Assembly: GCA_003223215.1 (NCBI GenBank)
Contig: QHYH01000107.1
Span: 1 to 64,000 of the forward strand
DNA length: 64,000 nucleotides
Reading direction: 5' to 3'
Source of the DNA: Acidobacteriota bacterium
GTDB taxonomy: Bacteria; Acidobacteriota; Terriglobia; Acidiferrales; UBA7541
Shown: positions 44,673-54,010 of the stretch, in pieces
Layout: each line of letters starts with the position of its first letter
Position numbering within the stretch: position 1 is the stretch's first letter
Notes under the pieces: model-generated
The model's input: the letters and a program-made list of their open reading frames with translations, nothing else
The model's database searches: none
What the model was told of the DNA's origin: nothing
Translations under genes and position numbers: made by a program

Positions 44673-45704
44673 ATGAAAACCTTGGCAAACTTCACCAGCC
44701 CTGCCAAAGTTGTCGCGGGAACGACTGCAACCGCAGAGCTGCGGGCAGTGAAGACTCCACTTCGTTGGTATGCTTACCTGGCGGCGTTCCTGGCCGCGGC
44801 GCTGCTATCGACGGAGGCGGGATTTCTTGCCAGGCAGGGCCAAGACGTCGTCAAGAATTGGCTCGGAAGTCATAGCGTGGCGGCCCGAGCTACGCAACAG
44901 GCAGCGACGGCACTGGTTTCAACGCCGCAACCGCGCACAACCGATCGCGACCTCGAAGCTATCTCACACCTGGCGCCACAGCAGCAAGCGGAGCGCTTGC
45001 TCGGACTGGCTATCGAACAGCCGGACCTCGCCTTGAGCCTGATTCGCCGGAACCTCGCTTCCTGGCGCGGCCATCTCGAAGATTCCGAGCGGCTCTTCCA
45101 CCTGGTGCTCGACGCGCTCAATTCCGACGATCCGCGGGTGCGCGTCGCAGCGGTCGAGATCGATTTGACGGCCAATCACCTCGGGCAATCTCGAGCGAGC
45201 GTGGAAAAACTCGAGCGGCAGATTGAGAGCGGCAGCGAAGCGCGGTTTATGGCCCTTTGGAGACTCGGTTCGCTCGGCAATCGCGGCGTGGAGCCGGCCG
45301 AAGCGTTCCGCACGCTGAAGCTCTATGCGTGCAGTCGCAACCAGGCATTGCGCTTCTGGGCGGTCGAAGGGCTCGCGATGCTGGGCAACCATGCCGCAAT
45401 CGATGCGCTGCTCGACATCCTGGCCCACGACCCGGCGCCGCAAATCCGCGAGCGCGCCGCGAACGGGCTTTCGAAGTCGGGACTGCTTACCGGAGAGCAG
45501 CGGCTCGCGGCGGTTCCCGAGTTGCTGAATTTACTGGATGACGATTCTCTCGACGAAGCGACGCAAAACCTGGTTGGCGCGACGCTGGAAGCCATCACCG
45601 GCCGATCCTTCGGCAAAAATGCCGGCGCCTGGCGCGACTGGTGGGCGCACCACAACAGCCGGGAAAAGCCTTCTTCGGGCCGCCCGGGCCACTCCCTGGC
45701 ATAG
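44673..45704 (+). CDS. HEAT-repeat membrane-anchored protein
   Basis: A 343-residue protein with one N-terminal membrane helix (W-Y-A-Y-L-A-A-F-L-A-A-A-L-L near residue 35) and a helical-repeat C-terminal half. F-W-A-V-E-G-L-A-M-L-G-N-H-A-A-I-D-A-L and I-R-E-R-A-A-N-G-L-S-K-S-G-L show the HEAT/PBS-lyase repeat pattern. It is probably a protein-binding scaffold at the inner membrane. The longer frame from 44517 reads through low-complexity intergenic DNA, so the ATG at 44673 is preferred. Confidence 0.7.
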   Translation: MKTLANFTSPAKVVAGTTATAELRAVKTPLRWYAYLAAFLAAALLSTEAGFLARQGQDVVKNWLGSHSVAARATQQAATALVSTPQPRTTDRDLEAISHLAPQQQAERLLGLAIEQPDLALSLIRRNLASWRGHLEDSERLFHLVLDALNSDDPRVRVAAVEIDLTANHLGQSRASVEKLERQIESGSEARFMALWRLGSLGNRGVEPAEAFRTLKLYACSRNQALRFWAVEGLAMLGNHAAIDALLDILAHDPAPQIRERAANGLSKSGLLTGEQRLAAVPELLNLLDDDSLDEATQNLVGATLEAITGRSFGKNAGAWRDWWAHHNSREKPSSGRPGHSLA

Positions 45705-45844
45705 TCTATCGCCGCAGGTGGATCCCTGCAGGTCTTTTCTGTAGAAACAAAAAACTGTTGACCCTCTTCCGCCGCTCCCGTAAAACTTAACTCTGCCCGC
45801 CCGTTTGGAGCTTGCTCGAAACAAAATCTTGCCAAAGGGTTTCT

Positions 45845-46180
45845 ATGCCGGGACACGAGCGTCGTAATGGACACCGCTTCATCATGAGAGTTCCGCTGCG
45901 GCTTCATGCGCCGAAGGAAGCTGCTCTCAGGGAAGAAGCGGTTTCATCTATGAATATTTCCGCTCATGGAGTTTATTTCGCGACGGAGCAAAAGGTAGCC
46001 GAAGGGTTGGTGTTGCAATTGCACTTGAAGATGCCGAAAGAGATTGTCGGCGACGAAGTGGGGGAATGGAGCTTCACCGGCCGCGTTGCACACGTGGAAT
46101 CGTTGAGCCGGAAGAACGGGAAGTCCGGTGTCGGCGTGCAGTTTTTGTTTTACGAGGTGCCACGCCCCCCGATGAAGTGA
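45845..46180 (+). CDS. PilZ-domain protein (distinct subtype)
   Basis: A 111-residue PilZ domain. R-R-N-G-H-R-F near residue 6 and N-I-S-A-H-G near residue 38 are the cyclic di-GMP motifs; V-G-V-Q-F-L-F ends the barrel. It differs from the three paralogues at the left end: it lacks their A-R-V-V-Y-C word and has an extended F-T-G-R-V-A-H-V-E segment. The stop is 3 bp from that of the convergent oxidoreductase gene. Upstream frames from 45812 have no site. No effector domain is present. Confidence 0.8.
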   Translation: MPGHERRNGHRFIMRVPLRLHAPKEAALREEAVSSMNISAHGVYFATEQKVAEGLVLQLHLKMPKEIVGDEVGEWSFTGRVAHVESLSRKNGKSGVGVQFLFYEVPRPPMK

Positions 46181-46183
46181 GGG

Positions 46184-47746
46184 CTACAGCTCCCAGCCCC
46201 TGCGGCGCTCGGGAGCAACCATCTTCTGGGCGGCTTCGGAGTTGAGCACCTTCAGATTAGGACGATCCCACTCCAATCTTTGTGCGGCGCGGAGGGCCAG
46301 GTTGCCCAGCTGAAGCGTCTCCGTAACCATTCCTGAAAACTCGAAGTTTCCACCGGGCTTGACCTTGCCGCCTTTGCAGGCATCGAGCCATTCGCGCTCG
46401 TTGCCGGGCGAGCGAGGCAGAGTCTTCGGCGGTTGTTTGAACGCATCCATCTTTGCCTGGGGAATCAGTCTGGGATGCGCGCCGCTGAATCCGCACAAAA
46501 TCTTGCCGCGGTCTCCAATGAACAGCAGGCCTTCGCTGTCCTCCTCCGCGTCGCCGGTTTTCGCAGGCGGGTTTTCCAGCAATTCTTCGGGAGTAGTGGG
46601 GCGCAACCCGCCGTCGAACCAGGAGAAATCCACTGCTGGCATGTCCGGGCGGGGAGCGAAATGGAAGCGCACGATCGAAGCAAGCGGGTAGGTTTCATCG
46701 TAGCGATCGGTGGAACTAGCTTCGACGCTTGCGGGAGCTTCGAGCTTCAGCACGCGAAAGATGGTATCGAAGCTGTAAGAACCCATGTCTCCCAGCGCGC
46801 CGCAGCCGAAGTCGGTCCAACCCCTCCACACAAAGGGCAGATAGGCGTGGCTAAATGCCCGGTCGGGGGCAGGCCCGAGCCATGAGTCCCAATCCAAACC
46901 TTCGGGCACCGGTTGCGGTTGGTTCGGGCGCTCGATGCCCTGCGGCCAGAAGGGACGCGTCGACCAGTTTTGCACTTCGCGCACGGGTCCGATGGCGCCA
47001 TTCCAGATCCACTCGCAGAGCAAGCGGGTGGCTTCCGAAGCCTGGTTGCCCACGGCGATTTGCGTGGCCACGCCGGTTTCGCGGGCAATTTCAGCCAGGC
47101 GGCGCGCTTCGTAGATCGTGCGGGTAAGCGGCTTCTGGCAGAAGACGTGTTTGCGCCTCTTCATCGCCGCGGCCGAAACGGCCGCGTGTAGATTGTCCGT
47201 GGTGCAGACGACCACCGCGTCCACGTCTTTCTGCTTCTCAAGCAATTCGCGGTAATCGCCGTAGGCCGCGCAGCCGTTGTATTTGCCGGACGGCTGGCGC
47301 GTGGCGTAGTAGGCGTTGACAATCTGCTGGCAGGGCTCGCGGCCGGAGACGCCGCTAGTGACCTTCAGAGCATGCGTCAATTGAATGGGCTGATCGGGGC
47401 TCAGCCAATCCCAGCCGGAGTCTACGCCGAGCAGCGCTCTTACCGATTTCGAGAATTCATGGGTATCCCACTGCGGATAGTCCGCGCTGGCCTTGTTGGG
47501 GTCGCACACGGCCACGCCCTGGACGTCCGGTTCCTTCAAGAAGTGGAGCATGACGCGCAGACCTTGCGAGCCCACACCGATGAAGGCGATGTTGACTTTA
47601 TCGCTGGGAGGGACGTAGCCCGGGCCGCCCAAAACGTGCCGGGGAACAACGGACAGGGCCAGGGCGGCGCCGGCGCCTTGCTCGAGGAACTTGCGGCGGC
47701 TGAGGGGAGGGACGGGTTTTGTATCTCCGGGTTGCGTCGTTTTCAT
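46184..47746 (-). CDS. Tat-exported Gfo/Idh/MocA-family oxidoreductase
   Basis: A 520-residue NAD(P)-dependent oxidoreductase. L-S-R-R-K-F-L near residue 15 is a twin-arginine signal. The Rossmann loop is I-G-V-G-S-Q-G near residue 56. The usual E-K-P catalytic motif reads Q-K-P (C-Q-K-P-L-T), a variant known in sugar-acting acidobacterial and planctomycete-type members. G-D-M-G-S-Y-S-F lies in the substrate domain. It is divergent from another Tat-type oxidoreductase. The substrate is probably a sugar derivative; none can be named. Confidence 0.88.
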   Translation of the reverse strand: MKTTQPGDTKPVPPLSRRKFLEQGAGAALALSVVPRHVLGGPGYVPPSDKVNIAFIGVGSQGLRVMLHFLKEPDVQGVAVCDPNKASADYPQWDTHEFSKSVRALLGVDSGWDWLSPDQPIQLTHALKVTSGVSGREPCQQIVNAYYATRQPSGKYNGCAAYGDYRELLEKQKDVDAVVVCTTDNLHAAVSAAAMKRRKHVFCQKPLTRTIYEARRLAEIARETGVATQIAVGNQASEATRLLCEWIWNGAIGPVREVQNWSTRPFWPQGIERPNQPQPVPEGLDWDSWLGPAPDRAFSHAYLPFVWRGWTDFGCGALGDMGSYSFDTIFRVLKLEAPASVEASSTDRYDETYPLASIVRFHFAPRPDMPAVDFSWFDGGLRPTTPEELLENPPAKTGDAEEDSEGLLFIGDRGKILCGFSGAHPRLIPQAKMDAFKQPPKTLPRSPGNEREWLDACKGGKVKPGGNFEFSGMVTETLQLGNLALRAAQRLEWDRPNLKVLNSEAAQKMVAPERRRGWEL

Positions 47747-47919
47747 TTTCGCACCACCGCGAGGATATCACTCGCGGGGGTTCTTCGGAAGATGCGAGGA
47801 AAAAAGGCGGCCGTTTCCGATTTTTCGCCGCCTTTTGCTTGCGCCGAGGATACCGGAGGGCGTATTTTTGCGTCCAAGGTAGAGAAGAATCTGCGAATTT
47901 TGGTTGCTTGGAGGCCTAG

Positions 47920-48789
47920 ATGAAGCGGCGCGAGTTTCTGCATCGAGCGGCGTACGCGGCGGGAGCGGTTTGGCTCGATCCCAAGACGGCCGCGAAGCAA
48001 ACCTTTCCGTTGCCTGCGCAAGCAGGAAAGTTCAGCGCTTCGGACACCGTTCGGCTCGGAAGCACGGGCATCCAAACCAGCCGATTGGCGATGGGCACGG
48101 GAACGGTCGGCAGCGGCCATCATTCTCACCAGACCGCGCTCGGCATAAAAGGCCTCGCCGATCTGCTTCTCAACGGTTACGACCATGGACTGCGGTTTTT
48201 TGACACGGCGGATTCCTACGGAAGCCATCCACACGTGGCCGAGGCCTTGAAGCGCGTGCCGCGCGACAAAGTTACCGTCCTTACCAAGACCTGGGCGCGG
48301 GATGCCGCCACGGCTCGCGCCGATCTCGAGCGCTTCCGCCGCGAGCTGGGAACCGATTACATCGATATCTGCCTGATGCATTGCCTCACGGAAGCTGACT
48401 GGACCGACCGGTTCCAGCCGGTGATGGATGTACTGTCGGAAGCCAAGCAGAAGGGCGTCATCCGGGCGCATGGCTGTTCGTGCCACAGCATCGAGGCACT
48501 CGAGAGCGCCGCCAAATCGCCCTGGGTGGACGTCCATCTTGTGCGCATCAATCCGCTGGGGGCCTATATGGACGCTCGGCCGGATACCGTCGTGAGCGTG
48601 ATGCGCGAAATGCGCTCGAACGGTCATGCCATCGTGGGGATGAAGATTCTTGGCCAAGGGGAATTGCGAAATCGACAGGACGAAGCGTTGCGGTACGCGC
48701 TGTCGCTGGACCTCCTGGACGCCTTCACCATCGGGGCCGAATCTAAATTCGAGCAGGATGACTTGGTCCGGCGGATCGCGCAAGCCTAA
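47920..48789 (+). CDS. Tat-exported aldo/keto reductase
   Basis: A 289-residue aldo/keto reductase with M-K-R-R-E-F-L at the start, a Tat-like signal. The tetrad is visible: Asp and Tyr in F-F-D-T-A-D-S-Y-G, Lys in V-L-T-K-T, His in C-L-M-H-C-L. The C-terminal NADPH-binding segment is short compared with E. coli-type AKRs. It is divergent from the Gfo/Idh/MocA gene across a 170-bp gap, so both may respond to one regulator and act on related sugars in the periplasm. Confidence 0.87.
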   Translation: MKRREFLHRAAYAAGAVWLDPKTAAKQTFPLPAQAGKFSASDTVRLGSTGIQTSRLAMGTGTVGSGHHSHQTALGIKGLADLLLNGYDHGLRFFDTADSYGSHPHVAEALKRVPRDKVTVLTKTWARDAATARADLERFRRELGTDYIDICLMHCLTEADWTDRFQPVMDVLSEAKQKGVIRAHGCSCHSIEALESAAKSPWVDVHLVRINPLGAYMDARPDTVVSVMREMRSNGHAIVGMKILGQGELRNRQDEALRYALSLDLLDAFTIGAESKFEQDDLVRRIAQA

Positions 48790-49072
48790 CTCGCATCAAA
48801 CGCCCGGCGCTTTGGTTGGGATTTTGCTGGCCAAGCCAGCTCGATTCGCGCTAGAATGCCTCAACTTGAGGAAACGCCTGAGCGATGCCGGAGTCGTCTC
48901 GGTAGCGCCGGGACAGCGCCAAGGAAGTGAAGATGTGCAACCCGCGAATGGCCCGATTGCAGTAATCCGCTCCCGCGGATTTTGATTTCCCCGGTTCTCT
49001 ACCATTTCATTTGTGCAACCGCGTTTGCGCCAGCATTTGTCATGCGCGCATATCGAGAGAGCTAAGGTTTTT
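48790..49072 (+). other. Leader or small-RNA candidate before the MATE gene
   Basis: About 280 bp with a TAGAAT hexamer (48852-48857, no good -35) and a terminator-like hairpin ending near 48990. A transcript of about 120 bases would result. It might be an attenuated leader of the MATE gene or an independent RNA. No known riboswitch class was recognised. Confidence 0.35.
48964..48988 (+). terminator. Terminator-like hairpin upstream of the MATE gene
   Basis: AATCCGC (48964-48970), loop TCCC, GCGGATT (48975-48981), then TTGATTT. A perfect 7-bp stem with a T-rich tail. Confidence 0.5.
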
Positions 49073-50494
49073 ATGTCAACTGACCAGGTCATCGTTCCGG
49101 CCGCTCCGCCACCGCCGATTTGGAGTTCCATTCGCGAAGCGTTACGCGGCTCGCACCAGGACTTCACCAGCGGCAGCCTCAATCGCGCCATTCTGCTGCT
49201 GGCCATCCCGATGATCCTGGAAATGGTGCTGGAGTCCCTTTTCGCGGTTGTGGATGTGTTTTGGGTTGGGCGGCTGGGCGCGGATGCCGTGGCTACCGTC
49301 GGCCTCACCGAATCGCTGCTCAGCCTGGTCTTTGCCATCGGACTCGGGCTGAGCCTCTCAACCACGGCAATGGTGGCGCGGCGCATTGGGGAAAAGGATC
49401 CCGCCGCCGCTGCCGTTGCCGGAGTCCAAGCCATCATCCTCGGGCTGACGGTTGCCGTACTTGTCGGCGCGCCGTGTGTGTTTTGTGCACCGCAGTTGCT
49501 CCGCCTGATGGGGGCGTCGCCGGAAATCATCCGCGTTGGCTCCGGTTACGCGCGCATCGCCCTTGGGGGCGGCGGAGTCATCGTGATGCTGTTTCTCAAC
49601 AACGCCATTTTTCGAGGAGCAGGCGATGCCGCCATCGCCATGCGGCTGCTTTGGGTCTCGAACGTTATCAATCTCGTCCTCGACCCCTGCCTGATTTTTG
49701 GCTGGGGGCCATTTCCGAAGCTGGGTGTCACCGGCGCGGCCCTGGCCACGTTTACCGGCCGCAGTATCGGCGTGCTGTATCAGTTTTACCGGCTGCTGCG
49801 CGGTACCGAACGCATTCGCGTCCTGCGCAACCAGGTCAAGGTTAATTTTCAGGTGCTGCTGCGGCTATTGCGCGTTTCGCTGACAGGCATTCTACAGTTT
49901 GCCATTGCACATACGAGTTGGATCGGGCTGGTGCGGATCGTCAGTATCTTCGGCTCGGCGGCACTGGCCGGTTACACGATTGCCATCCGCGTCCTGATTT
50001 TCGTTATCTTGCCGAGTTGGGGTCTGAGCAATGCAGCGGCTACGCTCGTTGGGCAGAATTTGGGCGCCAAGCAGCCGGAGCGCGCGCAAACCTCCGTCTG
50101 GCGCACCGGCTTTTACAACATGCTGTTTCTCGGCTTCATCGGCGTAATCTTTCTGCTCTTTGCCACGCCGATCGTTCGTCTGTTCTCCAATGATCCGGTG
50201 GTCGTGCCACGGGCCGCCACTTGCCTGCGCATCCTGAGCTACGGGAACATCGGCTACGCCTACGGCATGGTGATGCTGCAGGCCTTCAACGGCGCGGGCG
50301 ACACGGTCACACCAACCTACGTTCACTTCTTCGGGTTCTGGATCCTGGAGATTCCGCTGGCTTATTTTCTGGCGATCACCGCACGCCTGGGCGCGAATGG
50401 CGTGTACATCTCCATCGTGATCGCCGAAGGAGCCATCGCCGCAGCGGGAATCCTTCTGTTCCGGCGAGGACGTTGGAAGGGCCAGCAAATCTAG
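49073..50494 (+). CDS. MATE-family efflux transporter
   Basis: A 473-residue inner-membrane protein with 12 hydrophobic helices in two halves, the usual MATE layout. A-I-P-M-I-L-E-M-V-L-E-S-L-F near residue 50 and the N-A-A-A-T-L-V-G-Q-N-L-G-A motif in the second half are typical. Such carriers export cationic drugs or metabolites using sodium or protons. The ATG at 49073 follows AAGG and gives a cytosolic N-terminus of about 40 residues. A double ACT-domain gene follows 60 bp later on the same strand. Confidence 0.9.
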   Translation: MSTDQVIVPAAPPPPIWSSIREALRGSHQDFTSGSLNRAILLLAIPMILEMVLESLFAVVDVFWVGRLGADAVATVGLTESLLSLVFAIGLGLSLSTTAMVARRIGEKDPAAAAVAGVQAIILGLTVAVLVGAPCVFCAPQLLRLMGASPEIIRVGSGYARIALGGGGVIVMLFLNNAIFRGAGDAAIAMRLLWVSNVINLVLDPCLIFGWGPFPKLGVTGAALATFTGRSIGVLYQFYRLLRGTERIRVLRNQVKVNFQVLLRLLRVSLTGILQFAIAHTSWIGLVRIVSIFGSAALAGYTIAIRVLIFVILPSWGLSNAAATLVGQNLGAKQPERAQTSVWRTGFYNMLFLGFIGVIFLLFATPIVRLFSNDPVVVPRAATCLRILSYGNIGYAYGMVMLQAFNGAGDTVTPTYVHFFGFWILEIPLAYFLAITARLGANGVYISIVIAEGAIAAAGILLFRRGRWKGQQI

Positions 50495-50526
50495 CCCCCT
50501 CACCGCCACCGCGGCAAGAGTGGGGG

Positions 50527-50550
50527 TATAATCGCGGCCCAGAGGAGGTG
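50527..50550 (+). promoter_or_regulatory. -10 element and strong ribosome site of the ACT gene
   Basis: TATAAT at 50527-50532 has no clear -35. AGGAGGTG at 50543-50550 is an almost perfect anti-Shine-Dalgarno match 4 nt before the ATG. Confidence 0.4.
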
Positions 50551-50554
50551 CGGC

Positions 50555-50944
50555 ATGGCCAAAACCAAGCAGTTCACGATCTCCGTTGATAACCAGCCAG
50601 GCGCAGTTGCACGCATCGCGAAGGCACTGGGGGACTCGAAGGTCAACATTCTGGCGCTGTTGGGAACGGCGCAAGGGACGACGGGCAGCATCCAGCTCGT
50701 CGCCGAAGATGCGAAGAAGGCCAAGAAAGCGCTGGATGCCGCAAGAATCTCGTATCAAGAGACCACCGCGGAGCAACACGAACTGCCCAATAAGGCGGGG
50801 GCGCTCGGGCAATATCTGGCGTCACTCGAGAAAAAGGGCGTGAACCTCGGCTCCATCCATGCCACGGCCGCGAAAGGCGGGAAGAAAGCCGTGATCGTTT
50901 ATACCCTGGAGACCGCCGAGAACGCCGCGACGGCCACGGCGTAA
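50555..50944 (+). CDS. Tandem ACT-domain protein
   Basis: A 129-residue protein made of two ACT-like ligand-binding halves. D-N-Q-P-G-A-V-A-R-I-A-K-A-L (residues 12-25) is the ligand-loop motif of the first. L-P-N-K-A-G-A-L-G-Q-Y-L (near 77-88) is that of the second. Free-standing ACT proteins usually sense amino acids and regulate an enzyme or transporter. A strong ribosome site and a TATAAT suggest high expression. It follows the MATE gene, but a functional link is not shown. Confidence 0.8.
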   Translation: MAKTKQFTISVDNQPGAVARIAKALGDSKVNILALLGTAQGTTGSIQLVAEDAKKAKKALDAARISYQETTAEQHELPNKAGALGQYLASLEKKGVNLGSIHATAAKGGKKAVIVYTLETAENAATATA

Positions 50945-51407
50945 AAGAGAGGGTATTCTGTCGCACCGGCTCCGGAGCTGCCGTGCCGGCCCTTTAACCC
51001 ACCTTGCGCCTTTCGGGAGCGCGTGTGTGGCAACCTGAGTTCTCAAGTCACAATGGACGGGTACGGTGTGTAGCGCAGCTCACGGAAATCGTGAGTGGAT
51101 TCAGGGCGCGCGCTGCCCAAAGCAAACTACCCCAATGCTTCGATCGACGGTGGCACCAGGTAAGCAGATTGGGCGCGAATTCCATCCATCTCGAGCGGAC
51201 TCCGCCACATTGTGGTAATCTAGACACGCCCGTGCGGATGGCCCACCCCCTTCGACGGCCGACTCCTTTTGCTGTAAGTCTATGTGTTATCAATAACTTG
51301 TAAATTCGGGCGGGGGACGAAGGGCTAACGGCAACTCGGATGCTATTCCTCGGAGATGCAACGGCAGAAATCAGCCGTCATCTACACACTAAGAGGGAGC
51401 CGAAGCT
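50945..51407. other. Intergenic before the lytic transglycosylase gene
   Basis: About 460 bp without a gene. The right half becomes AT-richer, with the dyad GTTATCAATAAC near 51287-51298. The ribosome site GAGGGAG precedes the next gene. No RNA gene was recognised. Confidence 0.5.
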
Positions 51408-52766
51408 ATGTCGGCAAAAAAGTTCTTCAAAAAGCTGCTCCGATATACGCTCTGCCTGGCCGCCGGCCTCGCGGCTTTTGCCGCCTGCGGGTACACCGAC
51501 TATCGTCTATGGCCTCTGGATTTACCGGCGTCAGCTCACCCGCGAGTTCCGATGACCGCCGTCGCCAACCAGCAGCTGGTCCTTCCCTTTACGCCCGGCG
51601 TGCCCGTGGCGGAGGTGGCCAGTTTCAACGACCAGCTCGAAGCGTTTCTGCGCTTTGAGTATCTGCGCGGCCGCGAAGCACGCGCGGGACACGATACCTC
51701 GCACATGCTGCTGACGGCCGTGAACACAAAAAAGGCGCCGCACTACAAGATTTTTATCGTCACAAACAACGATTTACTCGCCGCGATCTCGCAACTGGCA
51801 GACCTCGAAGGCCGTAACCTCATTGCGCATTACGAGCTGGAGACCTGGTCCGAGAAGGAGCTTTCTTACTACCAGCAAGAAAGCCACACCTTCGACGTGG
51901 CTTATGACCTGCCGACGGAGCAGAAACTAGAAACCATCAACTCTTCCAGGATGCTGCCGGCGCTCGCGCAATTCCTCATCTTCAAATCGCAAACCGACAA
52001 TCGCGTGGTGGACGGCAGCCAGGATGCGCCGCGACCCTTGACGCGCGAGCAAGCCACCGAGTTGGCGTCCGACATTCTCGACGTCGCGCACTTTTATGAC
52101 CTGCCTCTCGATTACTTCATGGGCGTGGGGGCAATGGAAAACGACTACATGGACGTGAACGGAGATCTGACGCACGCGGTTTGGAAGAAGCGTGCGCAGC
52201 GGGGAGACATCGTTCTCCGACGGACGCGAAAGCGCGTGATGGTCAGCGACTACGCCATGGGCATCTGGCAAATTACCCGCGAGACGCTGCGCGCCGCGCA
52301 CCAGCTTTATCTGCATGACAAACGCGACTACAGCCAACTGCCCGCGCGCCTGCGCCCCCCTCGGCAGCTGGACCTGAATAACGTCAACGACGCGGTGCTC
52401 ACCACTTATGCCGGATTGCTATTGCGCGATTTGCTAGACCATTTCGGAGGCGACGTGGAGAAAGCCATTGGCGCTTATAACGGCGGCGTTCGCACTCCCA
52501 ACCCGGACTATGCTTCCGGGGTCAAGAATGTTGCCGATTATGCGCGGCGCATCCTCGAACACGCTTCCGCGCAGGATGATCCGAATACAAACGCAAAGAG
52601 CGCTGACAAACCGCAACCGACCACACCTTGCCTGTCCCCGTCCCCCGCTCCCCCCAATGCGCCTGGCACGAACAATTGTGCCACGCCAGGAGCACGCAAC
52701 TTGTCTGCGGACGATGCGCAAAACCCCTCGCCACAGCCAAAGCCTCCCTATCGCCGCGACGACTAG
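51408..52766 (+). CDS. Lytic transglycosylase-like protein (SLT fold)
   Basis: A 452-residue envelope protein with a signal or anchor at residues 10-27 (F-A-A-C resembles a lipobox). The SLT-type catalytic domain lies at about 220-380: E244 in G-A-M-E-N-D, G-I-W-Q-I at 285-289 and A-Y-N-G-G at 356-360, all classic goose-lysozyme-like motifs. The first 200 residues are of unknown function. The C-terminus is a disordered Pro/Asn/Ser-rich tail of about 70 residues. It probably cleaves peptidoglycan glycan strands. Confidence 0.82.
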   Translation: MSAKKFFKKLLRYTLCLAAGLAAFAACGYTDYRLWPLDLPASAHPRVPMTAVANQQLVLPFTPGVPVAEVASFNDQLEAFLRFEYLRGREARAGHDTSHMLLTAVNTKKAPHYKIFIVTNNDLLAAISQLADLEGRNLIAHYELETWSEKELSYYQQESHTFDVAYDLPTEQKLETINSSRMLPALAQFLIFKSQTDNRVVDGSQDAPRPLTREQATELASDILDVAHFYDLPLDYFMGVGAMENDYMDVNGDLTHAVWKKRAQRGDIVLRRTRKRVMVSDYAMGIWQITRETLRAAHQLYLHDKRDYSQLPARLRPPRQLDLNNVNDAVLTTYAGLLLRDLLDHFGGDVEKAIGAYNGGVRTPNPDYASGVKNVADYARRILEHASAQDDPNTNAKSADKPQPTTPCLSPSPAPPNAPGTNNCATPGARNLSADDAQNPSPQPKPPYRRDD

Positions 52767-52803
52767 CGGAGGATCGGCTTACGGGGGAAGGGTTTGCCGC
52801 GGT

Positions 52804-53868
52804 TCAGCGGTCGTGGGTCATGCCGGCCATCTCGTGCATGGGCGGCGTTTTGCGGCGCAGCGCGGCCATCTTGGAATCGTCGTTCGGGACGAAGTAGCCC
52901 ACGGCGATGCCCATCGCGCCCGAGCGAAGTAACTTGGCGGTAGGATTATCGTAGGTAGCGGAAGTCTTCAGAACGTCGCCGGCAGAAAGCTTGAAGCCGC
53001 CCTCCTCGACAAACAATTTCACTGGTACGGCTTCGAGGCGCCCCTTTTCGTCCACTTTTGCGTCGAGCGTGGCCGCGGTTTCCTTGCGCGTAAGATCCTC
53101 GAGGACGATTTGCCTTCCGTAGTCATGGAGATGGCCGCCGACGCCAAGAAGCACGCCGTCGTATTTCACGATTACGGTTCCTGATTTTTCGCTTTTGCCG
53201 GCAGGCACGTCATAACTGGAATTCCCGCAGGACTTCACGTCCATCCACGCCGGATAGACGTTCTTGCGCGGAGGGAGACTTTCTGCCGCGTCTTGCAACG
53301 AAATGACAACTTCGAGATAAACCTTTTCGTAAGAAGTGGCAGTGGGATTGTAGACCATCGTTTCGATGCGGATTCTGTCGTCCTTCTGCACGTGATAACC
53401 GTAGCCGGGCACTTCGGTCCAGTCGGTCAGCTCGCTGCCTGCGCCAAAAATATGCTCTTCCTTATTGGGGCAAAGAAAGTCGGAGCGGTTTTCGTTCCAG
53501 AAGGCGGTGTGGTGAAGGACGGTTCCGGGAACTTCGTTCCCGGCGGCATCCACGAGCCTCGGATGATACGCCACGAGCCAACCGTCGAACGGAACCTGCC
53601 ACACTTGATCCGGGGGCTGCGGCATTTTCATGTGGCCGGTGTGCGCGGGGAGATTCATCGGGCCGACGCGGAGCGTGACGGAATGCGCGGCAGCGTCCAC
53701 TTTTGCCTCTAGCGTGACGCCCTTGACGGTCGCATGGTGCATGCCTTCCTGCATGAAGCCGCCGTGGTGCTGGTGTTCCATGGGCATTTGTGGTTCGGCG
53801 GGCTTCTCTTGTGCCCAGACCGTGCCGGGTACTAGCAAACTCAGCAATAAGAATCTGTAAGACCACAT
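52804..53868 (-). CDS. Secreted Nod19-like protein with His/Met-rich N-terminus
   Basis: A 354-residue secreted protein with a signal peptide (residues 3-19, V-W-A-Q at the cut). The mature N-terminus is rich in His and Met (about 10 His and Met in 25 residues, near residues 26-50), which suggests copper or other metal binding. The central beta-sandwich with G-G-H-L-H-D-Y-G and W-M-D-V-K-S-C-G resembles the stress-up-regulated Nod19 family. Copper monooxygenase-like folds use similar H-x-H motifs. The function is unproven. It is divergent from the amidohydrolase gene. Confidence 0.65.
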   Translation of the reverse strand: MWSYRFLLLSLLVPGTVWAQEKPAEPQMPMEHQHHGGFMQEGMHHATVKGVTLEAKVDAAAHSVTLRVGPMNLPAHTGHMKMPQPPDQVWQVPFDGWLVAYHPRLVDAAGNEVPGTVLHHTAFWNENRSDFLCPNKEEHIFGAGSELTDWTEVPGYGYHVQKDDRIRIETMVYNPTATSYEKVYLEVVISLQDAAESLPPRKNVYPAWMDVKSCGNSSYDVPAGKSEKSGTVIVKYDGVLLGVGGHLHDYGRQIVLEDLTRKETAATLDAKVDEKGRLEAVPVKLFVEEGGFKLSAGDVLKTSATYDNPTAKLLRSGAMGIAVGYFVPNDDSKMAALRRKTPPMHEMAGMTHDR

Positions 53869-54010
53869 GTTCGGTGTCCCATCCTGCGCACGGTGAGGAG
53901 TCGGCGCTTGCAATTCCCATGATAACTAAGATGGGCGCATCTTGTCCTGAAGATGCTCCGGACTTGACACTATGTGGTCTTCTCCCGGAAAGAAGTTACA
54001 ATCTCCATCC

